From a virus, in IMG/VR virus record IMGVR_UViG_3300032242_001916, positions 30,101 through 94,100 of that record: a DNA stretch of 64,000 nucleotides. The stretch is one strand, 5' to 3'. This document shows positions 6,196-13,940 of this stretch, piece after piece (position 1 is the first letter of the stretch; every line of letters starts with the position of its first letter). Position numbers and translations under genes: made by a program. The notes under the pieces are model-generated. The model saw only the letters and a program-made list of their open reading frames with translations, was not told the origin of the DNA and searched no databases.

Positions 6196-7002
6196 ATGTT
6201 AATGAACAATAACCAAAATGGGTCATTTAAACCGGGCGGATACTACGGAAGAAAAATGCGTAGAAACGCAGGCCGCGGTAGTTATGACTACACAGGTAAC
6301 TGGAATCCTTTTAAAGCTGCTAGTAAAGCGCTTGGTATGTTTAATACCGCAGATATGCAATTAAGAAATAATCTTCGAGTAGGGCTTATGAAGGGCATGG
6401 TTTCTGCTGAAGCAGCAAAAATGAAAACTGCGGCACAAGGCGAAGCCAGCGTAGATTTCTGGGAAAACTTAAATAAAGCACACTCAGGTATACAAGAAAA
6501 CGATCCAAGAATGGGCCCTATCACATCTGCTACACCGGGTGGAAAAGTTACCACATCTGGTCAGGCAAACATTATTGCAGCAGAAGAAAAGAATAAAAGA
6601 CTTAAAGACAAAGCTAAAGATCGTGCTGATGAGCCAAAGCCTGGTACTTCACAATCTGGCACTGGTACTCCGCCACCTGACACTAGTAAAAGAAAAGATT
6701 CTACAGTGGCTCAGGATCTTGGTACTACCGATGAAGACGGCGTTTATTCTGTAACCGTAAAAACTCCCGCACCACAAGCCGGTGGTGGAACTCCAAGACC
6801 TGTAAGAAACTTTCCTACTTTTACTCCTACAGAAGCTGAAGCTCCTAAAACTGATACCGAAGGTAAAGTAGGTAAAGCTGGCGGGGATGCACCACTAGGA
6901 CCAATGGTACCTATGGGACCGATAGATCCGTTGCACGAAGAAGACGACAAAGTAGTTAATAAAAAAAATAAAGCAGCTGCTCGTCCAGATGACGAAGCCT
7001 AG
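6196..7002 (+). CDS. Hypothetical protein with disordered C-terminal half
   Basis: 268 residues. The first 120 residues look folded and helical (NPFKAASKALGMFNTADMQ, FWENLNKAHSGIQEND). The rest is a Pro/Gly/Thr/Lys linker (GTGTPPPDTSKRKD, QAGGGTPRPVRNFP). ATG 6202 is an alternative start. No family is recognised. It lies next to another long unrecognised gene of similar style (7027-8475), and the pair may act together, possibly as minor virion or injected proteins. Confidence 0.6.
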   Translation: MLMNNNQNGSFKPGGYYGRKMRRNAGRGSYDYTGNWNPFKAASKALGMFNTADMQLRNNLRVGLMKGMVSAEAAKMKTAAQGEASVDFWENLNKAHSGIQENDPRMGPITSATPGGKVTTSGQANIIAAEEKNKRLKDKAKDRADEPKPGTSQSGTGTPPPDTSKRKDSTVAQDLGTTDEDGVYSVTVKTPAPQAGGGTPRPVRNFPTFTPTEAEAPKTDTEGKVGKAGGDAPLGPMVPMGPIDPLHEEDDKVVNKKNKAAARPDDEA

Positions 7003-7026
7003 TATTAATAAACGATAAGGTAAAAC

Positions 7027-8475
7027 ATGTCAAACGTTGAAGATAATTTTAGTGATGTAAGTGCGGCTCCGTCCGCTCCAGCACCTAAAGCTCCAGCACG
7101 TAGTGCTGTAATGAAGGCCGCAGATGCGATGGAACCTTACATGGACGCAACAGCGGCAAATATTTCTGAAATTGACCGAAAACAAGATGAGGCTTTAGCT
7201 GAAAATAATAGAAGAATGCGAGATCTTAAGCTCCACGAGGGTGCTTATACCGCTGCGGATATTCCGTCTCCTCGCGGTGGTCGTGCAGGATTCCCAGCTT
7301 CTACTCCAATAAGTGGTGGAGAAATGTCCCGCCGTCTTGAAAGAGAGTCTAAAGGTGACACTGAAGCCTGGAAAGGTGGGGCTTCCCGTGTTGATGAGCA
7401 TTTAGATGAGCCCGAGCGTAGAGCTCTAGAAGCTCGCAATAAAGACTTGGCCGAAACCCACAGAAAAGGTGTAAACCTTCGGGTTGGTAAAGCAAGAATG
7501 AATGCAGTACGAGATTCATTTTTACGCCATGAAGCAGATCATGCAAAGGCAAATGCTAGCGGAGGAACAAATATTGCAGCTTGTGGAAATAGCGACTGTG
7601 CAGATAGACGCGCTCAACTAAAGGGTGTTGGAGCAGAGTATACATTGCCTAACTTTATGGAGCATCATGGTGGTGAAGGAACTCTTATTGGTGAAGCTGC
7701 ACAAAATGCGGAAGATGCTGAGCGTGCTCATCCAAGAAACGAAGAGCCTGCCCCAATTAGCCCAGAGCATTGGCACAATGACCGAAACTGCCAGTACTGG
7801 ACTCGACTATACCAACTTGCAGATATGACTTCTGATGATAAAGTAACTGTTTCTCCCCACGAAGTTAAATCTTTTATTTCTCAAGCTTCTGGAAGAACTA
7901 CAAGAGTTGGAGCTAGCAAGGGCGGTGTCGGAGGACGCGTTGTTGGAGTTAAAAAAGAGTCTCTTGCAGCAGATCAACCATGGTTCTGGAATGCAGGCCA
8001 TACTTCTACCGTAGAGGCGTCTAAAGGTCCTTGGGGACTAATGAGACAGGCACTTAATAAAATTCGCCTACATGATAAAGAGCATGCAGACGTAGATGCA
8101 TCAACTCTTAAGTACAGAACTCCTGAAGCTAAAGCTGCAAGAAAAGCGGAAATTACAGGCGCAAGAGACCATGCAATTAAGATTGCAGATCAAGTTAAGT
8201 CTGCTATTCAAGCACATGCACTTGCGCTTCGTGCATCAAAGAAAAGTGGCGCAGCAGATAGCGCTGCGGCAGTTTCGGCAACTGGGGCAGTACTCCGCGA
8301 ATCTATAGGTAAGGGTGAAACTCGTGCTAAGGGAAGCGCTTCTGGCACAATAGCAGATGATTTAGCCGCTAATGGTGATCAGACTGCTAAGGATTCTGGA
8401 ACAATTACTGATGCTGGAAGACTTGTACCAAAAGCTCGAGTAGGCCTTAAAAAAGATAGCCCAACCGCGGAATAA
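7027..8475 (+). CDS. Large hypothetical protein, possibly virion-associated
   Basis: 482 residues, mostly helical and charged, with Ala-rich ends. Visible landmarks are a CGNSDC pair near residue 185, a conserved-looking block EHWHNDRNCQYWTRLYQLAD near 245-265, and Gly-rich VGASKGGVGGRVVGVKKE. The long Ala/Lys/Ser tail resembles internal or scaffold-like phage proteins. I do not recognise a family and see no catalytic motif. Confidence 0.6.
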   Translation: MSNVEDNFSDVSAAPSAPAPKAPARSAVMKAADAMEPYMDATAANISEIDRKQDEALAENNRRMRDLKLHEGAYTAADIPSPRGGRAGFPASTPISGGEMSRRLERESKGDTEAWKGGASRVDEHLDEPERRALEARNKDLAETHRKGVNLRVGKARMNAVRDSFLRHEADHAKANASGGTNIAACGNSDCADRRAQLKGVGAEYTLPNFMEHHGGEGTLIGEAAQNAEDAERAHPRNEEPAPISPEHWHNDRNCQYWTRLYQLADMTSDDKVTVSPHEVKSFISQASGRTTRVGASKGGVGGRVVGVKKESLAADQPWFWNAGHTSTVEASKGPWGLMRQALNKIRLHDKEHADVDASTLKYRTPEAKAARKAEITGARDHAIKIADQVKSAIQAHALALRASKKSGAADSAAAVSATGAVLRESIGKGETRAKGSASGTIADDLAANGDQTAKDSGTITDAGRLVPKARVGLKKDSPTAE

Positions 8476-8478
8476 ATT

Positions 8479-8685
8479 ATGAGTAGAAGTTTTAAAGACT
8501 TCCAAAACGCTAAAACTGACCGTTATCCTAAGAGAAAAAAGAATCTTAGGCACAACGGCAGAGAAGCCTATAATTTCTTTTCTGAGATTGATGAAGAAGA
8601 CTACACGCCTAAAAGTGAAGAAAACTCTAGTATTTTTACCTATCGTAGCGTAGGTAGAGGTGTTCAAGGAGAATCAAGTAACTAA
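8479..8685 (+). CDS. Small basic hypothetical protein
   Basis: 68 residues, starting MSRSFKDFQNAKTDRYPKRK, with an acidic middle (SEIDEEDY) and polar tail. It starts three bases after the preceding gene, and its stop overlaps the next start (TAATG). No motif is recognised. Confidence 0.6.
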   Translation: MSRSFKDFQNAKTDRYPKRKKNLRHNGREAYNFFSEIDEEDYTPKSEENSSIFTYRSVGRGVQGESSN

Positions 8686-8978
8686 TGCCTAGAAGTAAAG
8701 CCCAATTTAAGCGGGGGAGCTCTATACTTCCTAAACTTACACAACCAGTAGCATTTAAGAATAAGTTCCCTACGCACTGCGATACCTGTGGAACTAAGCA
8801 GGGTATTGGTCAAGTAATGATGTCCGCAGATCCTGGGGACAAAAAATGGACTGCAGAATGCGATCAGTGTGCTACTATAAAAGAAGCTGCTCAAGAGCAG
8901 TCTGATAAAGAATGGAATAGCGTACCAGCTATGCGCATTCCAGAAGATTATGATGGAGATTATCATGGCCGCCGGTAA
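8685..8978 (+). CDS. Zinc-ribbon-like small protein
   Basis: 97 residues. HCDTCGTKQG and AECDQCATIKEAA give a four-Cys zinc-ribbon-like pair spaced about 27 residues apart. The start overlaps the previous stop. The end overlaps the start of the HNH gene by 14 bases. The function is unknown. Position next to an HNH gene could hint at a DNA-related role. Confidence 0.65.
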   Translation: MPRSKAQFKRGSSILPKLTQPVAFKNKFPTHCDTCGTKQGIGQVMMSADPGDKKWTAECDQCATIKEAAQEQSDKEWNSVPAMRIPEDYDGDYHGRR

Positions 8979-9279
8979 GAATGAAGATCATAAAGGCGCT
9001 AAGTCTTATACTTTAGGCCCATATAAAGGCAGTGATGCTAATGGTGGGCGTGCTATCTATGTTAAGAAATATAAAGGCAAAGATGGCAAATGGCATACAA
9101 CTTCTGAAAATAAAGCTCGTAAAGACTATGAAGATAAGAACGGCAAAGTCGGTAAGGGTAAAGAAGTTGACCATAAGGATAATAATAAGAAAAATGACTC
9201 GAAGAGCAATCTTCGTGTAATATCAAAGAGTGATAACGTCGCTAAAGAAAACAAGCGCCGTGCTACTAAGAAAAAGTAA
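8965..9279 (+). CDS. HNH endonuclease-like protein
   Basis: 104 residues from ATG 8965, chosen because GGAG sits at the right distance (8955-8958). A frame extends back to 8950 but lacks a better site. The C-terminal part carries VDHKDNNKKNDSKSNLRV, which fits the HNH core (DH, then N near the middle, then NLR). HNH proteins nick or cut DNA. Beside virion genes they can be free-standing homing nucleases or part of packaging. Very Lys-rich ends. Confidence 0.7.
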   Translation: MAAGKNEDHKGAKSYTLGPYKGSDANGGRAIYVKKYKGKDGKWHTTSENKARKDYEDKNGKVGKGKEVDHKDNNKKNDSKSNLRVISKSDNVAKENKRRATKKK

Positions 9280-9289
9280 AGGAATATAA

Positions 9290-9493
9290 ATGCATAAAAT
9301 TCTAACCTGGTTAGCAACTAACCCGCTTGCTACCGCAGTAAAAATTGGTGCTGGTGCAGCACTAAGTTGGGTTCTAGAAAATATTGGGTCTTTCAATTTT
9401 GCCCCAGCTACCTCAGCGGTAGTTATTGCAGCTACAACAGTGGCTATTAATGCTCTTAATCCAGCTGATAAGCGCTATGGTGTAGGGAAGTAA
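9290..9493 (+). CDS. Small membrane protein, holin candidate
   Basis: 67 residues with two hydrophobic segments, about 10-28 (PLATAVKIGAGAALSWVL) and 38-55 (ATSAVVIAATTVAINAL), and a polar C-terminus. This length and topology fit small phage holins, but nothing beyond hydrophobicity supports it. Other candidates in the window are 42859-43179 and 48465-48743. Confidence 0.45.
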   Translation: MHKILTWLATNPLATAVKIGAGAALSWVLENIGSFNFAPATSAVVIAATTVAINALNPADKRYGVGK

Positions 9494-9497
9494 TATA

Positions 9498-9809
9498 ATG
9501 GGTGAATCTGCAGCATGGCAGCGTAAAGAGGGTAAAAACCCTAAAGGTGGTCTAAACGCCAAAGGTCGTGCTTCAGCAAAAGCTGAAGGTCATAATCTTA
9601 AAGCACCAGTAAAATCTGGAGATAATCCACGTCGTGCGTCTTTCTTAGCACGTATGGGTGGAATGCCAGGACCAGAATACGATAAAGATGGTAAGCCAAC
9701 CCGCTTGTTACTTTCATTGCAGGCTTGGGGCGCTTCAAGCAAAGCTGACGCTAAAAAGAAAGCAGCAGCTATTTCTAAGCGCAATGAGTCAAAAAAGAAG
9801 ACAAAATAA
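9498..9809 (+). CDS. DUF6321-like phage protein
   Basis: 103 residues with AWQRKEGKNPKGGLNAKGRA near the start and RRASFLARMGGMPGP in the middle. I recognise this as the phage family I know as DUF6321, whose function is unknown. It is strongly basic at the C-terminus. It is coupled to the next gene by a TAATG overlap. Confidence 0.7.
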   Translation: MGESAAWQRKEGKNPKGGLNAKGRASAKAEGHNLKAPVKSGDNPRRASFLARMGGMPGPEYDKDGKPTRLLLSLQAWGASSKADAKKKAAAISKRNESKKKTK

Positions 9810-10009
9810 TGGCTGAAAAGAAAAAGCCAGCAAAGGCTAAATCTAAAGTTAATGAAGCTGGTAATTACACCAAGCCGGCATTACGTGCGTCTTTGTTTAA
9901 AAAAATTAAGGCTGGCACAAAAGGCGGAGATGCAGGCCAATGGTCAGCACGTAAAGCACAGCTTCTTGCATCTGAATACAAGAAAGCTGGCGGAGGATAC
10001 AAAGACTAA
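9809..10009 (+). CDS. DUF5872-like protein, N-terminal half as a separate gene
   Basis: 66 residues containing YTKPALRASLFKKIKAG and GQWSARKAQLLASEYKKAGG. This corresponds to the first half of proteins I know as DUF5872, widespread in phages and some bacteria. Here the second half is encoded by the next gene, overlapping in TAATG. Whether the two chains associate is not known. The family function is not known. Confidence 0.7.
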   Translation: MAEKKKPAKAKSKVNEAGNYTKPALRASLFKKIKAGTKGGDAGQWSARKAQLLASEYKKAGGGYKD

Positions 10010-10251
10010 TGGCTAAGGCAAAACCTCAAAAGTCTCTAGATAAATGGACTAAAGAAAAATGGCGTACTTCAGATGGTAGCCCGTCTGAGGGTAAAAAACG
10101 CTATTTACCAGATAAAGCTTGGGACTCGCTTAGCGCTAAAGAAAAAGCTGCTACTAACAAAGCTAAAGCTGCTGGGGATAAAAAAGGTAAGCAATACGTA
10201 GATCAGCCTAAAAAGATTGCTAAGAAGACCGCAAAGTACAGGAGTAAGTAA
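10009..10251 (+). CDS. DUF5872-like protein, C-terminal half as a separate gene
   Basis: 80 residues: SLDKWTKEKWRTSDGSPSEG and KRYLPDKAWDSLSAKEKAAT, matching the second half of DUF5872-type proteins, followed by a Lys-rich tail. It overlaps both neighbours in TAATG. The split relative to the usual single-chain form is the odd feature. Confidence 0.7.
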   Translation: MAKAKPQKSLDKWTKEKWRTSDGSPSEGKKRYLPDKAWDSLSAKEKAATNKAKAAGDKKGKQYVDQPKKIAKKTAKYRSK

Positions 10252-10685
10252 TGAGTAAATTACCTGAAGAGTTAAAAGAACTTTTGGCTGATGTTACTGT
10301 CTTTTACTTCCGTACCCACGGTTATCATTGGAATGTTGAGGGCGAAGATTTTGCCGCTTACCATGAATTATTTGAAAATATCTACGAAGATGTGTATAGT
10401 AGTATAGATCCAATTGCGGAAAATATTCGTAAGTTAGACGAGTACGCTCCGTTCAAATTAGATACACTAATAAAGTTGGCCTCGCTAGAAGATAGCAAGG
10501 TTCCGACCAAACCGGTGGCAATGGCAAAAGATTTGCTTAGTGCCAACGGTGAGGTAATCGAAAAACTAAAATCGGTTTTTCATACCGCTAATGATGCTGA
10601 CGAGCAAGGAATTGCTAACTTCATCGCGGAGAGAATTGACATGCATCAGAAATGGGCATGGCAACTCAAGGCTAGCACAAAATAA
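10251..10685 (+). CDS. dps: Dps-type ferritin
   Basis: 144 residues, one Dps/ferritin-like four-helix domain. The dinuclear iron site of Dps is complete: H26 in HWNV, H38 and E42 in HELFENIYE, and D53 and E57 in DPIAENIRKLDE. Dps proteins form 12-mers that oxidise and store iron and shield DNA from hydroxyl radicals. It overlaps the upstream DUF5872-like gene in TAATG. It could protect phage DNA during infection or travel in the virion. The family is well supported; the phage role is inferred. Confidence 0.9.
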   Translation: MSKLPEELKELLADVTVFYFRTHGYHWNVEGEDFAAYHELFENIYEDVYSSIDPIAENIRKLDEYAPFKLDTLIKLASLEDSKVPTKPVAMAKDLLSANGEVIEKLKSVFHTANDADEQGIANFIAERIDMHQKWAWQLKASTK

Positions 10686-10712
10686 CCCTCTAGAGAAAAA
10701 GGTAATGATCAA

Positions 10713-11720
10713 ATGTCATTAAATCTTGACGCCGGTGCATTCGTTGTATCCGGAAATATTGCAAGTCCTTCTGCAGGTACAACTGTACTTATCCAGAATA
10801 CGCCTTGTGAACTAGATGTTGCAGGTTTCCAGTTGTACGCAGGTACCGTTGGCACAACCCCATCATCATTCAACATTAAGGTAACTCCTCCAACTGTAGC
10901 TCCAGTCTACGCACGTACCTACAATTACAACTACGCAACTGCTAAGAATGTAGCAGTTTCAAACATTGCAACTGATGGTACAACCCTAACCTTCACAACT
11001 GCTGCAGCACACAGCTTGAACACCGGCGATGTAATTTCCGTAACTGGTTCAACTCTTCCTGCTTGGAACCTGAAGGATGCTGTTGTTGCATCTGCAACTC
11101 CTGGTACAACCACTTTCACAGTTAAGTACCCAGAAGCTACCGCAACTTCAATCCACGCAACTGGTGTTCTATCAGTACCTTACGCTAACATGTCAAACAA
11201 TGGTTCAGGTGTTGGTACTTTCCAGACTTCTACCAATCATGGCTTGAAGACTGGCGATAAGGTAACTATCACTGGTATTTCAACCGCTACTGGCTACAAC
11301 ATCACAAACCAGGCTGTAACTGTAACTGGTGGAAACACCTTCACAGCTGCTGTATCAGGAACCCTAACCGGTGGTTCAGGTACCGGTGCAGTAGTCGTGA
11401 CCGTTGTGGCAAGCTCAATTAGCCCAATTGTTGTTACAAAGGGTAAGGTTGTAGACGCTGTTCAGCTAGTAACCGACGTTACCGATTACAATGTATCTCC
11501 TGATTTTACTCAGGGTACTGCGTACTACGGATACGTTTCTGACCAGGTTCTTCCGATCAACGCTAAGGGTGTAACCTTTGGTGCTGCTACCGCTCTTGGT
11601 AACGCAGATGCTCGTATTGCTGGCAAGATTCCTACAGGTTCAAAGATTGAACTTGAGATTCTTGTTGCAGGTAGTTCACTTGCTAACCTTGCTTACGGTG
11701 TAGAGTTCAAGAAGAAGTAA
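10713..11720 (+). CDS. Beta-rich virion protein with two E1_FCCH-like modules
   Basis: 335 residues, nearly all beta-prone Thr/Val/Ala/Gly. Two central modules carry the HSLNTGDVISVTGS and HGLKTGDKVTITGI signatures (about residues 85-150 and 155-225) that recur in other virion genes here. Outer parts (1-70 and 235-335) probably form one domain split by the modules. Codons favour AAC, TTC, AAG and GGT as in the capsid gene, and a strong terminator follows, so I infer high expression. It is likely a head decoration or abundant surface protein, but that is not proven. Confidence 0.65.
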   Translation: MSLNLDAGAFVVSGNIASPSAGTTVLIQNTPCELDVAGFQLYAGTVGTTPSSFNIKVTPPTVAPVYARTYNYNYATAKNVAVSNIATDGTTLTFTTAAAHSLNTGDVISVTGSTLPAWNLKDAVVASATPGTTTFTVKYPEATATSIHATGVLSVPYANMSNNGSGVGTFQTSTNHGLKTGDKVTITGISTATGYNITNQAVTVTGGNTFTAAVSGTLTGGSGTGAVVVTVVASSISPIVVTKGKVVDAVQLVTDVTDYNVSPDFTQGTAYYGYVSDQVLPINAKGVTFGAATALGNADARIAGKIPTGSKIELEILVAGSSLANLAYGVEFKKK

Positions 11721-11736
11721 TCTAAATTAACCCACA

Positions 11737-11780
11737 GGAACCCTACCTAGGCTGCTATAATCGGCTTAGGTAGGGTTTCC
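11737..11780 (+). terminator. Long hairpin terminator
   Basis: GGAACCCTACCTAGGC (11737-11752) pairs with 11763-11780 (GGC-TTAGGTAGGG-TTTCC) with a bulged T and a G-T wobble. The loop contains TATAAT, probably by chance. It lies just after the beta-rich virion gene, so it ends or attenuates that transcript. Confidence 0.75.
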
Positions 11781-11806
11781 TACTTATAAACAAAAAGGTA
11801 GAAATT

Positions 11807-12115
11807 ATGAAATGCAATAATTGTGATGCACAGGCTACTTACTTCTTTGCATCTTTTGGTGCAGCTACTCAGTACTTTTGTGAACCATGTGTTCCTTGGT
11901 CTTTGCAGGATCGTTTGAGTGCCGGAGAGCTTTCAAAAATTGAGGATATTACAGCTCCTTTTGAGCCTGCTCCATTAGAAGAGCCTGTTGTTGAAGAGGC
12001 CCCAGTTGAGCCTGCCCCAACACAAACAAAGTCAAAGAAGACAAAAACCGCAGTAGTAGAAGACGTATTACCTGATACGGCGGATACGGTCGATTCAAAT
12101 GTCCCGAATAACTAG
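11807..12115 (+). CDS. CxxC protein with acidic Pro-rich tail
   Basis: 102 residues. The N-terminus is a small zinc-knuckle fold: MKCNNCDAQATYFF, then YFCEPCVPWSLQDR. The rest is an acidic Glu/Pro/Val/Thr linker. It is a type of short actinophage protein I have seen near structural genes. The function is unknown. It overlaps the next gene by 17 bases. Confidence 0.65.
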   Translation: MKCNNCDAQATYFFASFGAATQYFCEPCVPWSLQDRLSAGELSKIEDITAPFEPAPLEEPVVEEAPVEPAPTQTKSKKTKTAVVEDVLPDTADTVDSNVPNN

Positions 12116-12389
12116 GATTCAAACAAAACAAGGACACCCGGTACCTAGAACGGCATTGCCTCCTAGAGGACCATTTCCATCAGAACTATACACTTCTCAA
12201 CCTGTAGTTGAAACTTACGTGGGTATTAGTGGAAATGGTAGCCCAGAGGTGCCTGCAGAGGGCACGGCGCAAAATAACTTTACCCCGTACAAATGGTACC
12301 GGTGCAAGTTATGCTCCGACTTAGTACGTCAAGATGCTCTTGCAGATCATATCTGTGCAGAAGAGGAAGATGAAATAGATGAATTCTGA
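12099..12389 (+). CDS. Small C2HC zinc-finger-like protein
   Basis: 96 residues. A Pro-rich N-terminal half is followed by YRCKLCSDLVRQDALADHIC, that is CxxC-x12-HxxC, a classical finger spacing, and then an acidic end. It probably binds one zinc. It overlaps genes on both sides. The role is unknown. Confidence 0.65.
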   Translation: MSRITRIQTKQGHPVPRTALPPRGPFPSELYTSQPVVETYVGISGNGSPEVPAEGTAQNNFTPYKWYRCKLCSDLVRQDALADHICAEEEDEIDEF

Positions 12390-12564
12390 AATTGAAGAAG
12401 TACCAGAGCATTTGCACTTTACTGCTGATAATCATGTACATGAAAAAATGTGGACAGCTCAAATGACTGGCACTCATTTTTTGAAGCATGAGTACGTAGA
12501 GACTGACGATTACTTAGCAGAAGATCTAGAACGCATAGATTTTACGCTTACTGACACTTTTTAA
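12379..12564 (+). CDS. Small acidic His-containing protein
   Basis: 61 residues, MNSEIEEVPEHLHFTADNHV at the start, with several His and a strongly acidic C-terminus (DDYLAEDLERIDF). It overlaps the preceding gene by 11 bases. No family is recognised. Confidence 0.55.
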   Translation: MNSEIEEVPEHLHFTADNHVHEKMWTAQMTGTHFLKHEYVETDDYLAEDLERIDFTLTDTF

Positions 12565-12573
12565 GGATAGGTT

Positions 12574-13401
12574 ATGGCTGCTGACGACAATATGGATGAT
12601 ATCTATACTCATATAGGCACACCAGACAGAGAAGCTTACGACCAAGTATTTCCTCGTAATACTACGATGAAAAATCTTAATAGGCCTCAAAACTTACCCC
12701 GTGGATACGGTATGACGTCGCATCTTGCTAGTCAGGTAGGGACTTATGGATTCCAGCTTCCTCCTGTTGGCAGTCGTGCTCAAATGCTGCAAAACGTAGA
12801 TTTTATTGAACATGTAGCACACCACGATTTTTACTACGATGACTCAAAAGGCAATACCACCGGTACAAGTTTTGAAAATCAATCACAAAGAGCTATTGAG
12901 CCTTATATAGGTGAAAAATACATTTACGGTGATACTGGCGAGGAAGTAAACCTTGCACCAGTATACTTTGGTCCTTCAAACATGAATACCGAAATTCCCA
13001 CAAGAACCAAGAACCCTATGCGCCCCCGTACAGTGGCCGCGGCTTTTGATCCTAAAAGACACATAATTACCATCATATTTAGAGATGGAACTATGTATAA
13101 TTATTATGAGTGCGATCGAGTTGACTGGAATGGCTTTGTTAGAGAGTCAACTAAGGGAGACTACATTGCTAGAGTATTGGATGCTAAGCCAAGAGGCATT
13201 GCTGACTCCTCCTCGGTAGACCCTCAGATTAGATTAGCAGCGGTAACTGCAGCAAGACTGCAGCAGTTTGATCGTTCACGCAAGGGCGGCAACTTTAAAC
13301 CAGCAGCTCCTAAACGGCCCTACACGCCTCGTGGAACGGCTAAGACAAATAACTTGTATACTAGTGGTAGAAAAGGCGGCTACCAAGGAAAGACTTTTTA
13401 A
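12574..13401 (+). CDS. Protein with KTSC-like domain
   Basis: 275 residues. Residues about 150-205 (VAAAFDPKRHIITIIFRDG, MYNYYECDRVDWNGF, STKGDYIARVLD) match the KTSC fold: beta strands with a GTMYNYY core, then a short helix and a KGDY turn. The N-terminal half is rich in Tyr/Asn/Gly without a known motif, and the C-terminus is basic and Gly/Lys-rich. KTSC domains occur alone or fused in phage proteins, and some bind nucleic acid. It lies just before the packaging genes. Confidence 0.65.
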   Translation: MAADDNMDDIYTHIGTPDREAYDQVFPRNTTMKNLNRPQNLPRGYGMTSHLASQVGTYGFQLPPVGSRAQMLQNVDFIEHVAHHDFYYDDSKGNTTGTSFENQSQRAIEPYIGEKYIYGDTGEEVNLAPVYFGPSNMNTEIPTRTKNPMRPRTVAAAFDPKRHIITIIFRDGTMYNYYECDRVDWNGFVRESTKGDYIARVLDAKPRGIADSSSVDPQIRLAAVTAARLQQFDRSRKGGNFKPAAPKRPYTPRGTAKTNNLYTSGRKGGYQGKTF

Positions 13402-13404
13402 AAT

Positions 13405-13719
13405 ATGGCAACAGAACCTAAAGAATTTAAAAATATATATTGGCACCCTTTAAAATATGCGGTAAAGCCAAAAGAACTGTTTGAACGAGCAGAAACTCAA
13501 GAAATTGATCCACCTTTTAGAGGTGGCAAGGGATGGGCAATAAGACTCCCTTTTACTCGTCAAGCTCTTGTAATAGGCAAATGGACGGCGTCCTACTCTG
13601 AAAGCGAAGCATTAACTTACGCTATTAGAGGGAGATATGTCTCAGAAGATGAGTTAGACTGGGATATAGTTCGTTATGGAACCAGTGAGGCGGAAAATGA
13701 TACGGCGCAACAAGTCTGA
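13405..13719 (+). CDS. Hypothetical protein upstream of terminase
   Basis: 104 residues: IYWHPLKYAVKPKELFERAE, a GGKGWAIRLPF turn and YSESEALTYAIRGRYVSEDE. No family is recognised. It overlaps the next gene by 23 bases and lies two genes before terL, a position often taken by a small terminase or its helper, but I see no helix-turn-helix. Confidence 0.6.
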   Translation: MATEPKEFKNIYWHPLKYAVKPKELFERAETQEIDPPFRGGKGWAIRLPFTRQALVIGKWTASYSESEALTYAIRGRYVSEDELDWDIVRYGTSEAENDTAQQV

Positions 13720-13939
13720 AAAAGAACAGACAAAACTAGAGAAGCGCATAGCTTCTATGGATACAGACCAACTTACTCGTTGGCTTGATCAAGCCCTATT
13801 TACTATTGGACGTAACGTATCTGATTGGGCATCTAGTCGTGAACCTGCGTATATTAATGAAGCACACTCAGGAGCTGAAGTACTACACCTAGCTGTAGCT
13901 GAGCTTAAGCGCCGTGCAGATGCAACAAGGAACTTATAA
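13697..13939 (+). CDS. Small protein just upstream of terL
   Basis: 80 residues from ATG 13697 (MIRRNKSEKEQTKLEKRIAS); an in-frame start at 13676 is less likely because of the deeper overlap. The product is helical and basic at the N-terminus with SMDTDQLTRWLDQALFTIGRN and EVLHLAVAELKRRAD. Location and size allow a small terminase subunit or packaging helper, but no DNA-binding motif is recognisable. Confidence 0.6.
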   Translation: MIRRNKSEKEQTKLEKRIASMDTDQLTRWLDQALFTIGRNVSDWASSREPAYINEAHSGAEVLHLAVAELKRRADATRNL

Positions 13940-13940
13940 C

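Noticed and set aside
11754-11762. TATAAT promoter box
   Set aside because: It lies in the loop of a terminator hairpin and has no matching -35 box.
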